Positions 16,078-23,364 of a DNA stretch of 45,638 nucleotides are shown piece by piece (within the stretch, counting starts at the first letter, position 1; each line of letters begins with the position of its first letter). The stretch lies in NCBI GenBank assembly GCA_905216155.1, contig CAJMSU010000012.1, positions 1-45,638 on the forward strand. Reading direction: 5' to 3'. The notes under the pieces are model-generated. The model was not told the origin of the DNA, ran no database searches, and worked only from the letters and a program-made list of their open reading frames with translations. The position numbers were made by a program, and so were the translations under genes. This DNA is from an uncultured bacterium. Lineage in GTDB: Bacteria > Bacillota_I > Bacilli_A > RF39 > UBA660.

Positions 16078-17391
16078 ATGAAAATAAAAAAGAATAAAAC
16101 ACAAATCTACTTACTATTAATATTTGCAGTAGCTTTATTAATAGGAATAGGATATGCAGCATTATCTGCAACACTAAATATTAATGGACAAACAACTATT
16201 AATAAAGCATCATGGGATATTCATATGGAAGATATTAATGTAACTAGTGGAAGTGTTACAGCAACAGCTGCACCAACATTAGATACAGCTAAAACTACAG
16301 TAAACTTTTCAGTAAAATTAACTAATCCAGGAGACTTTTATGAGTTTACTGTAAAAGAAGTAAATAAAGGTACAATAGATGCAATGGTATCAACAATATC
16401 AAAAACAGGATTAACTACAGCGCAAGCAAAGTATTTAGATTATATAGTAACATATAGTGATGGAACAGCTTTAGCTGAAAAACAACTTTTAAAGTCTAAT
16501 CAAAGTGAAACATTAAAAATAAGAGTAGCCTTTAAAAAAGATATAACAGCAGCTGATTTACCTACAAGTGATGCAACACTTAACTTAAACTTTAGTCTTG
16601 CATACCAACAAGCAGAATCAAGCGCAGTAGCAGTAGTACATCCAATATGTAAAAGAGCAACAACTCTTCATACAGAAGTTTGTAATCAAACAGATTCAAG
16701 TCTTTATTGTTCAGGTTCAGGATATAAGACAGGAGACACAATAACATATGGAAATTTAGGAACAACAGGAACATTAACTTCAGGAGATGCATTTGATTGT
16801 GATGTTAATGGAGATGGAGTATATGACTCAAGTACTGAAAGATTTTACTATGTATCAGGAAAAAATGGAGATGACACATCAGATTACGCAACTTTAATAT
16901 ATTACAATAATGTATCAGGAGGTGTTCCTGACAATACAGGAATGTCTGCCTATAATACAGATACTTCGGGATATTTAGGTCCCCAAACAGCAATTAAACA
17001 ACTACCAACAACAACACAATGGAAAAATGTAAAACTTTCAAACACAACAAGAAATATAACAGATGAAAAGGGAACTGTAAGAGTAAATAATTTTAGTTAT
17101 TCTGGATATGCAGCGAGATTGTTAACTGTTCAAGAGGTAAATAAAGGATGTGGAATAACCAGTATGAAAATTGGAGAGTTGGATACGTGTAAATATTTGA
17201 TGGAAAATACAAACTATTCAGCTAACTCTGAGGCTATTGGAATATGGTTAGAAACAGCTGATTCGTCTCGTATTAACTATGCTAAATACTTAAATGCGGG
17301 TTATCGTTGCCTTGATGGCGCTATTTCGCTTGGAACGGCTTATGGTGTTCACCCAGTAATAGAAGTTCTAAAATCTAAAGTCTCATATTAA
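16078..17391 (+). CDS. Exported surface protein with mosaic C-terminal domain
   Basis: A 437-residue protein. A signal/anchor helix (about 9-27, ending GIGYAALSATLNING) is of the kind often seen on exported proteins of gut Bacilli. Residues 30-175 form a Thr-rich beta domain. The C-terminal part (about 185-437) has a Cys-rich stretch, a calcium-loop-like DVNGDGVYD, and a fold that ends with WLETADS...AYGVHPVIEVL, resembling repetitive extracellular domains that end in 'GVRPVI'. Codon use is A-rich (ACA, GCA, AGA) up to about 17260, then shifts to CGT, TCG, GCG and GGC until about 17353. A GGAG site precedes the ATG and a strong terminator follows. No sortase motif was seen. Confidence 0.75.
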   Translation: MKIKKNKTQIYLLLIFAVALLIGIGYAALSATLNINGQTTINKASWDIHMEDINVTSGSVTATAAPTLDTAKTTVNFSVKLTNPGDFYEFTVKEVNKGTIDAMVSTISKTGLTTAQAKYLDYIVTYSDGTALAEKQLLKSNQSETLKIRVAFKKDITAADLPTSDATLNLNFSLAYQQAESSAVAVVHPICKRATTLHTEVCNQTDSSLYCSGSGYKTGDTITYGNLGTTGTLTSGDAFDCDVNGDGVYDSSTERFYYVSGKNGDDTSDYATLIYYNNVSGGVPDNTGMSAYNTDTSGYLGPQTAIKQLPTTTQWKNVKLSNTTRNITDEKGTVRVNNFSYSGYAARLLTVQEVNKGCGITSMKIGELDTCKYLMENTNYSANSEAIGIWLETADSSRINYAKYLNAGYRCLDGAISLGTAYGVHPVIEVLKSKVSY

Positions 17392-17407
17392 AAATTTATA
17401 AAAATAG

Positions 17408-17431
17408 GCCAAGAGTTTTCTTGGCTTTTTT
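17408..17431. terminator. Bidirectional terminator between surface-protein and Crp/Fnr genes
   Basis: GCCAAGA (17408-17414) and TCTTGGC (17419-17425) form a stem with loop GTTT followed by TTTTTT on the plus strand. On the minus strand the stem is followed by a weaker T-rich tract, so it can also serve the convergent regulator gene. Confidence 0.85.
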
Positions 17432-18065
17432 AGTATAGAATAGTTATTTTTTTATTTATATCTTTTATTAGTCGATCTTCTTTTAAATTTTTTAATTCTC
17501 TCATCATGGCACTTCTATCTATGGCTAGATAGTCAGCTAAATCAGTATAGGAATAATTCAAATTAAATGTTTTTGAATTATTTTTTTTTGCTTGTAATTC
17601 GAAGTAAGCTAAAAGTTTATTTCTTATTGATCTTGTAGTTAGTAATTCTATTCTTTCATTTCTTTTTTCAAGTTTTTTTGTTATTAAATTAAATAGGTTG
17701 TTTAGTAATATCATGGCATTTGTACTTGTTTGTGCTTTTTTTAATAGTTCATCATATCTAATAAAAGTAACTTTACATTTTTTTGTTGCAATAACGGTTA
17801 ATTCACTATTACTTGTTGTGTAAAACATATCTGAAAATATATCATCTTTTTCTAATTCTTCTACTATGGTTCTATCTCCATTATAGTCAAATCTTACTAG
17901 GTTGGCTTTTCCTGTTTCTATTAGACCTATTATGTTTCTATTACCAAGTGAATATGCTATTGTTTGATTTGGATTGTAAAAAAGTGTAGTTGATTGTAAA
18001 GTTGTCAGTAATTTTTTAATATTTTTTTCTTCTATATTTTTAAATATTCTATGTTTTTCAAGCAT
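17430..18065 (-). CDS. Crp/Fnr-family transcription regulator
   Basis: A 211-residue protein with an N-terminal cyclic-nucleotide-binding-like beta-roll (about 10-115) and a C-terminal winged helix-turn-helix (about 145-205) with recognition region YSYTDLADYLAIDRSAMMREL. The Fnr-type N-terminal cysteine cluster is absent, so a classical oxygen-labile 4Fe-4S centre is unlikely. The cAMP-contact RxS signature is also not evident, so the ligand is unknown. It is divergent from nrdD with a perfect palindrome between them that overlaps this gene's own -35. Autoregulation and control of anaerobic ribonucleotide reduction are inferred. Confidence 0.9.
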   Translation of the reverse strand: MLEKHRIFKNIEEKNIKKLLTTLQSTTLFYNPNQTIAYSLGNRNIIGLIETGKANLVRFDYNGDRTIVEELEKDDIFSDMFYTTSNSELTVIATKKCKVTFIRYDELLKKAQTSTNAMILLNNLFNLITKKLEKRNERIELLTTRSIRNKLLAYFELQAKKNNSKTFNLNYSYTDLADYLAIDRSAMMRELKNLKEDRLIKDINKKITILY

Positions 18066-18093
18066 TTAAAACACCTCACATTTATCTAAAAAA

Positions 18094-18122
18094 ATTATAA
18101 TGTAAAATTGTTGCATTTGCAA
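18094..18122 (-). promoter_or_regulatory. Promoter of the Crp/Fnr gene
   Basis: On the minus strand, TTGCAA (plus 18117-18122) and a perfect TATAAT (plus 18094-18099) are 17 bases apart. The -35 lies within the palindromic operator at 18109-18124, so binding there should block this promoter. Confidence 0.65.
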
Positions 18123-18124
18123 CA
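18109..18124. promoter_or_regulatory. Palindromic operator, likely Crp/Fnr site
   Basis: TGTTGC-ATTT-GCAACA is a perfect 6-4-6 palindrome of the size and spacing bound by Crp/Fnr dimers. It is centred at 18116.5. For nrdD, the best -10 is TATGAT (18146-18151) with no good -35. A start about seven bases after it (near 18158) puts the palindrome near -41.5, the class II activator position. For the regulator gene it overlaps the -35. No NrdR-box pair was recognised. Confidence 0.7.
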
Positions 18125-18180
18125 GTAAATTATTTTTTTAAGTTTTATGATTTATTTGTACGGTAAGAGGAGATGTAATT

Positions 18181-20307
18181 ATGAAGGTAATTAAAAGAGA
18201 TGGAAAAAGTGTAGACTTTGATCCTGAAAAAATTAGAATTGCTATTGGTAAAGCAAATGCTTGTGTTGCCGAAGACGAGCGCATTACTGATAGACAAACT
18301 GAGAATATAGTTAAATATATTATGGGACTTAAAAAAAGAAGAATGTTAGTTGAAGATATTCAAGATATTATTGAAGAAAAATTAATGGGTCTTAATAAAT
18401 TTGCTTTAGCTAAAGAGTATATTACTTATAGGTATACAAGAGCTTTAGTTAGAAAGGCTAATACTACAGATGAATCTATTTTAAGTTTAATTAAAAATAC
18501 AAATAAAGAGTTGGCTGAAGAAAATTCTAATAAGAGTACAGTTTTAGCTTCTACTCAAAGAGATTATATAGCAGGAGAAGTATCAAGGGATTTAACTCGT
18601 CGTATTTTACTTCCTGAAAAGATTAGTAAAGCTCATGATGATGGTATAATTCATTTTCATGATTCTGATTATTTTGTACAACCAATATTTAATTGTTGTT
18701 TAATAAATATTGGAGATATGCTTGATAATGGAACAGTTATGAATGGTAAAATGATTGAATCACCTAAAAGTTTTCAAGTTGCTTGTACTGTTACTACACA
18801 AATTATTGCAGCGGTAGCATCTAATCAATATGGTGGTCAATCTGTTGATATTTCTCATTTAGGTAAATATATTAGAAAAACAAAAGATAAATTTGTTAAA
18901 AATATGAAGAAAAAATATGGAAAAAAATTAACTGATGATCAGATTGAAAAGCTTGCTGATGACAGAATGATGGATGAAGTAAAAGCTGGTGTTCAAACAA
19001 TTCAATATCAAATTAATACTTTAATGACTACTAATGGTCAATCTCCATTTGTAACATTATTTATGTATTTAAGAGATGATGATCCATATATAGAAGAAAA
19101 TGCTATTTTATTTGAAGAAGTTTTACGTCAAAGATATGAAGGTATTAAAAATGAAAAGGGTGTTTATGTTACCCCAGCATTTCCAAAACTTGTTTATGTT
19201 TTAGATGAAAATAATTCTTTAAAGGGTGGTAAATATGATTATTTAACTAAACTTGCAGTTAAATGTTCTGCTCGTAGAATGTATCCTGATTATATTTCTG
19301 CTAAGAAAATGAGAGAAAATTATGAAGGAAATGTATTTAGTCCAATGGGATGTAGAAGTTTCTTATCTCCTTGGAAAGATGAAGATGGTAATTATAAATT
19401 TGAAGGAAGATTTAATCAAGGTGTTGTATCAATTAACTTACCACAAATTGGAATTTTAGCTGAAAAAGATGAAGATAAGTTTTGGAAGATATTTGATGAA
19501 AGATTAGATTTGTGTAGGGAAGCTTTAATGTGTAGACATGAGGCTTTACTTGGAACTCTTAGTGATACATCTCCAATTCATTGGCAATATGGTGCTATTG
19601 CTAGACTTAAAAAGGGAGAAAAAATTGATAAATATTTAAATACATGTTATTCAACTTTATCTCTTGGATATATTGGAATTTATGAGTTAACTATGTTAAT
19701 GAAGGGTGTTCCTCATACTGAACCAGAAGGTGAAGAATTTGCATTAAAAGTTATGAAGCATATGAGAGAAAAATGTGATGAATGGAAAGCTGAAACTGGT
19801 CTTGGATTTGCATTATATGGAACACCAGCAGAAAGTTTATGTTATAGATTTGCAAGAATTGATAAAGAAAAATTTGGAACAATTAAAGATGTTACTGATA
19901 AAGGATATTATACAAATAGTTATCATGTTGATGTTAGACAAAAAATGGATGCTTTCTCTAAATTTAAGTTTGAAAGTCAATTTCAACCGATATCATCAGG
20001 TGGATGTATTTCATATGTTGAGGTTCCTAATATGGAACATAATTTAAAGGCTATGGAAGATGTTGTTAAATTTATTTATGATAATATTCAATATGCTGAA
20101 TTTAATACTAAGTCTGATTATTGCCATGAATGTGGATTTACTGGGGAAATAAAAATAAATGATGATTTGGAATGGGAATGTCCAAACTGTGGAAATAAAG
20201 ATAAAAATAAAATGAATGTAGCAAGACGTACTTGTGGTTATTTAGGTGAAAATTTCTGGAATGTTGGAAAGACTAAGGAAATTAAATCTAGAGTAACTCA
20301 TTTATAG
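18181..20307 (+). CDS. nrdD: Anaerobic (class III) ribonucleoside-triphosphate reductase
   Basis: Makes deoxyribonucleotides under anoxia using a glycyl radical. An N-terminal ATP-cone (MKVIKRDGKSVDFDPEKI onward, about 1-90) gives allosteric control. The catalytic barrel fills the middle. A four-cysteine zinc site near the C-terminus (CHECG, CPNCG) precedes RRTCGYLG, whose Gly near residue 686 carries the radical. Length 708 residues is normal. AGGAGATG precedes the ATG. It is followed 10 bp later by its activase gene. No aerobic reductase is in the window. Confidence 0.97.
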   Translation: MKVIKRDGKSVDFDPEKIRIAIGKANACVAEDERITDRQTENIVKYIMGLKKRRMLVEDIQDIIEEKLMGLNKFALAKEYITYRYTRALVRKANTTDESILSLIKNTNKELAEENSNKSTVLASTQRDYIAGEVSRDLTRRILLPEKISKAHDDGIIHFHDSDYFVQPIFNCCLINIGDMLDNGTVMNGKMIESPKSFQVACTVTTQIIAAVASNQYGGQSVDISHLGKYIRKTKDKFVKNMKKKYGKKLTDDQIEKLADDRMMDEVKAGVQTIQYQINTLMTTNGQSPFVTLFMYLRDDDPYIEENAILFEEVLRQRYEGIKNEKGVYVTPAFPKLVYVLDENNSLKGGKYDYLTKLAVKCSARRMYPDYISAKKMRENYEGNVFSPMGCRSFLSPWKDEDGNYKFEGRFNQGVVSINLPQIGILAEKDEDKFWKIFDERLDLCREALMCRHEALLGTLSDTSPIHWQYGAIARLKKGEKIDKYLNTCYSTLSLGYIGIYELTMLMKGVPHTEPEGEEFALKVMKHMREKCDEWKAETGLGFALYGTPAESLCYRFARIDKEKFGTIKDVTDKGYYTNSYHVDVRQKMDAFSKFKFESQFQPISSGGCISYVEVPNMEHNLKAMEDVVKFIYDNIQYAEFNTKSDYCHECGFTGEIKINDDLEWECPNCGNKDKNKMNVARRTCGYLGENFWNVGKTKEIKSRVTHL

Positions 20308-20317
20308 GAGTGATGTT

Positions 20318-20869
20318 ATGCATTATGCTTCAATAAAAAAATATGATATTGCAAATGGAGAAGGAGTTAGAGTTTCTCTTTTTGTAAGTGGTTGTCCACA
20401 TCATTGTAAAAATTGTTTTAATAGGGAAGCATGGGATTATAATTATGGTAAAAAATTCACTGAAAAAGAGGAGTCTGATATTATAAGTTCTTTATATGAA
20501 GATACTATATCTGGACTTTCTTTATTAGGTGGTGAGCCTATGTGGCCTGAAAATCAAAAGGGTCTTCTACCACTTCTTCGTAAGGTAAAAGAAAAATATC
20601 CTTATAAAACTATTTGGTGCTATACCGGATATTTATTTGATAAGGAAATTATGGATAAGATGTATAAAGAAAATGATTTTACTCGTGAATTTTTATCTTA
20701 TATAGATGTTTTAGTAGATGGTAGATTTGTTGAAGAATTACTTGATAGAAGTTTGTTTTTTAGAGGTAGTTCTAATCAAAGAATAATTGATGTTAAAAAA
20801 AGTTTAAAAAATAAAAAAGTTGTAGAAATTAAAATGGAAGGTGAAGGTGAAAAATTGCATGCGAAATAG
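20318..20869 (+). CDS. nrdG: Anaerobic ribonucleotide reductase activating protein (radical SAM)
   Basis: Generates the glycyl radical on NrdD using S-adenosylmethionine. The cluster motif CPHHCKNC follows SLFVSG at about residue 26, then FNREAWD and GLSLLGGEPMWPEN, all typical of NrdG. Length 183 residues. An AGGAGTG site overlaps the end of nrdD. Its 3' end overlaps the dut start by 11 bases, so the three genes form one operon. Confidence 0.96.
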   Translation: MHYASIKKYDIANGEGVRVSLFVSGCPHHCKNCFNREAWDYNYGKKFTEKEESDIISSLYEDTISGLSLLGGEPMWPENQKGLLPLLRKVKEKYPYKTIWCYTGYLFDKEIMDKMYKENDFTREFLSYIDVLVDGRFVEELLDRSLFFRGSSNQRIIDVKKSLKNKKVVEIKMEGEGEKLHAK

Positions 20870-21317
20870 AGGATTTGAAATAGCAAAAGGATTTGAAGAT
20901 AAAAATATTAATTTACCAGTTAGAAAAACAAAGTTTGCTGCTGGATATGATTTTGAGGCTGCAGATGATGTTGTGATTCCAGTTTTTAAACCAGGTGTAG
21001 CACCGGTTTTAGTACCAACTGGTATTAAGTCTTATATGATGGATGATGAGGTATTATATTTATATAATAGAAGTTCTAATCCTAAGAAAAAAGGATTGAT
21101 ACTTGCTAATAGTGTAGGTGTTATTGATAAAGATTATTATGGTAATCCAGACAATGATGGACATATAATGTTTGCATTCTTTAATTTTAGTGACAGTGAT
21201 GTAGTTGTTAAAAAAGGGGAAGCTATTGGGCAAGGAGTTTTTTCTAAATATTTAATAGTAGATGATGATATTAGTGAAGGAGAAAGAACTGGAGGATTTG
21301 GTTCTACTGATAAGTAA
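20859..21317 (+). CDS. dut: dUTPase (trimeric dUTP pyrophosphatase family)
   Basis: Hydrolyses dUTP to dUMP, protecting DNA from uracil and feeding thymidylate synthesis. The conserved motifs appear in order: AGYDFEAA (motif 1), NRSSNPKKKGL (motif 2), GVIDKDYYGN (motif 3) and C-terminal RTGGFGST (motif 5). ATG 20859 is chosen because GAAGGTGA lies about 8 bases ahead; GTG 20841 is the upstream in-frame alternative. The start lies inside nrdG, indicating coupling, which makes a deoxynucleotide-supply operon with nrdD and nrdG. Length 152 residues. Confidence 0.92.
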   Translation: MRNRGFEIAKGFEDKNINLPVRKTKFAAGYDFEAADDVVIPVFKPGVAPVLVPTGIKSYMMDDEVLYLYNRSSNPKKKGLILANSVGVIDKDYYGNPDNDGHIMFAFFNFSDSDVVVKKGEAIGQGVFSKYLIVDDDISEGERTGGFGSTDK

Positions 21318-21334
21318 GTTTAACTTACTTTTTT
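21312..21334 (+). terminator. Terminator of the nrdD-nrdG-dut operon
   Basis: AAGTAAG (21312-21318) pairs with CTTACTT (21324-21330) around TTTAA, followed by a T-tract. The stem includes the dut stop codon. Confidence 0.75.
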
Positions 21335-21377
21335 CTTTTGTAATAATATGTTATTATATTTATAGTAGGAGAGAGTT

Positions 21378-22079
21378 ATGAAGAAAAATAATACTCATGA
21401 AAAGATAATAATATATAAGTTGTTGTTATGTTTAGTTTATTTAGTTATTATAACAATACTTTTTGTTTGCTCATATAAATTATTTAAGGAGAAAAATAGT
21501 ATAATTTCTTGGCAAAATGTTAAAAATACAAAAGATTACTCTTATATAGAAGTATTTAAGATGTCTGAGGCATTTGCTTATTATGAAAAGGATAATAAAC
21601 AAATTCATTTTGTAATAGAAAAAGAAGATACTGGATTATGGCATACTTATTTAATTGCTATTAAGAAAAGTGATTATAGTAAGTTTAAAAATATAATAGA
21701 TTATACATATGAAAGAGTTACTGATGTTCCTAAAAGTATTAAAGTTTATGGATATCCAGTTGTTATTGATAAAAATTTAAAGAAAGTAGCAATTAAAAAT
21801 ATTAAGAATTTTTTACCTAAAGAAAATGAAGTTAGTATTAATAGTAAAAACTTTAATAAATACTTGACAAATTGTTATATGGATACAACTTTAAGTAAAA
21901 ATAATAGTTTTGATTTTTATTTATTTTTAACTTTATTTTTAATAATTGTTATGATTTTCTTATTTATAATTACTTGCTTTTATAAAGATGGTGATATAGG
22001 TAAAATTCATAGAAAGTTAAAGAAGCAATCTGACATAAATTTTAAGAGAGATCAGAAATATAAGTTAGTTAGAAGATAA
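21378..22079 (+). CDS. Two-pass membrane protein, unknown
   Basis: A 233-residue protein with transmembrane helices at about 11-32 and 175-202. Between them lies a mostly soluble segment (about 35-172) containing SYIEVFKMSEAFAYYEKDNKQ, likely outside the cell. The C-terminal tail is very basic and should be cytoplasmic. GGAGAG precedes the ATG. It is flanked upstream by the dut terminator and downstream by a separate promoter, so it may be monocistronic. No family is recognised. Confidence 0.75.
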   Translation: MKKNNTHEKIIIYKLLLCLVYLVIITILFVCSYKLFKEKNSIISWQNVKNTKDYSYIEVFKMSEAFAYYEKDNKQIHFVIEKEDTGLWHTYLIAIKKSDYSKFKNIIDYTYERVTDVPKSIKVYGYPVVIDKNLKKVAIKNIKNFLPKENEVSINSKNFNKYLTNCYMDTTLSKNNSFDFYLFLTLFLIIVMIFLFIITCFYKDGDIGKIHRKLKKQSDINFKRDQKYKLVRR

Positions 22080-22108
22080 TTGATAAATAGACAATTTTTG
22101 TTTATAAT
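22080..22108 (+). promoter_or_regulatory. Candidate promoter for the FemAB-like gene
   Basis: TTGATA (22080-22085) and TATAAT (22103-22108) are 17 bases apart. The expected start lies very close to the GAGGTG site at about 22112, which would shorten the leader, so the call is moderate. Confidence 0.45.
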
Positions 22109-22124
22109 GATAGAGGTGATATAA

Positions 22125-23354
22125 ATGAAATTTAAAAATATAAGTGTTGATGAATATAAAGCTTTTTGGGAAAATCATCCATTAAAGAGTTTTTTGTCTG
22201 CTAGTGAAATTGGAAAATTAAGAGAAAAGTCAGGTTGGACTACTTATTATTTGGGTGTTTTTGATAATAAAAAATTAGTTGGAGCAGTTATGCTTTTGAG
22301 TCATAAAAGACATTTTGGTAAGTGTGAATTTTATGCACCTCGTGGATTATTAGTTGATTTTAACGATAAAAAGGTTTTAAATTTCTTTTTGGAAAATATA
22401 AAAGAGTTTGTAAAAGGTCATAATGGTTATGTTTTTAGAATGGATCCTTATGTAATTAATAGAGAAAGAGATTTAGATGGTAATATTGTAGAAGATGGTG
22501 CAGATAATAGTTCTTTAGTTAAATATTTAGAAAATTATGGATTTAGGAAAGTTCCTATTAGTGATATGGAACAAGTAGGATGGATGTTTTCTTTAGGATT
22601 AGAGGGAAAAGATGAAAAACAAATTTTAAAAGAGATGAAGTCTAATACTAGAAATACAATTAGAAAAACAGAAAAAATTGGTATTACTATTCGAGAACTT
22701 TCTTATGATGAGTTGGATGAATTTGAAAAAATAATGATTGAGACTGGAGAAAGAAAGAATTTTTCTGTTAGAAGTTTATCTTATTTTCAAAATATGTATA
22801 AATTATTTGCTGATAAGGGTGAGGTTAAATACTTTATAACTGAACTTGATTTGGATAAGTATATTAAGAGATTAGAAAAAGAAAAGTGTGAAAAAGAAGA
22901 TAAGATTAAGAGCTTGAGTGATGCTAAATACAATGATGGACAAAAAAAAGGGCTTACTAATGAGATTAATTCTATTAAAAAGAGAATATGTGATGCAAAA
23001 GAGATTATAAAAGATGAGGGAACTAATGTTATTACTTTATCTGGATCTATGTTTATATTAATCCAACCAGAGATTATTTATTTATCTAGTGGTAATTATT
23101 CTAAATTTATGAAATTTAATTCTCAATATTTACTTCAATGGATGATGATTAAATATGGTATTGAACATGGATTTAAAAAGCATAATTTTTATGGTATACC
23201 AGCAAATATAAATACTCATCCTAAGGATTATGGTATTTATGAGTTTAAAAGAGGTTTTAATGGTTATGTAGAGGAGTTAATTGGTGAATTTGAACTTCCT
23301 ATTACATGGCAATATTATTTGTTTAAATTTATTAAAAAGCTAAAGAAGAGATAA
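22125..23354 (+). CDS. FemAB/MurM-type peptidoglycan-bridge aminoacyltransferase
   Basis: Expected to add amino acids from aminoacyl-tRNA to the lipid II or muropeptide side chain, building interpeptide bridges. The protein is 409 residues, typical of the FemX/A/B/MurM family. It has two GNAT-like halves (GKCEFYAPRGLLVDF and FRMDPYV in the first; the second has GSMFILIQPEIIYLSSGNYSKF and HNFYGIP). A charged antiparallel coiled-coil arm at about 240-300 (DKYIKRLEKEKCEKEDKIK) is inserted as in FemA. GAGGTG precedes the ATG. The next gene, 10 bp on, encodes a YfhO-like envelope protein, so both probably act at the cell surface. The amino acid added cannot be told. Confidence 0.88.
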   Translation: MKFKNISVDEYKAFWENHPLKSFLSASEIGKLREKSGWTTYYLGVFDNKKLVGAVMLLSHKRHFGKCEFYAPRGLLVDFNDKKVLNFFLENIKEFVKGHNGYVFRMDPYVINRERDLDGNIVEDGADNSSLVKYLENYGFRKVPISDMEQVGWMFSLGLEGKDEKQILKEMKSNTRNTIRKTEKIGITIRELSYDELDEFEKIMIETGERKNFSVRSLSYFQNMYKLFADKGEVKYFITELDLDKYIKRLEKEKCEKEDKIKSLSDAKYNDGQKKGLTNEINSIKKRICDAKEIIKDEGTNVITLSGSMFILIQPEIIYLSSGNYSKFMKFNSQYLLQWMMIKYGIEHGFKKHNFYGIPANINTHPKDYGIYEFKRGFNGYVEELIGEFELPITWQYYLFKFIKKLKKR

Positions 23355-23364
23355 TGGTGGTTAT

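Noticed and set aside
17260..17391. Diversity-generating retroelement variable region in the surface protein
   Set aside because: No template repeat or reverse transcriptase is in the window, and the segment differs in overall codon use rather than only at A positions.
21338..21366. TTGTAA-17-TATAGT promoter for the gene at 21378
   Set aside because: The start it predicts lies at or after the ribosome binding site, so it could not make a normal leader.
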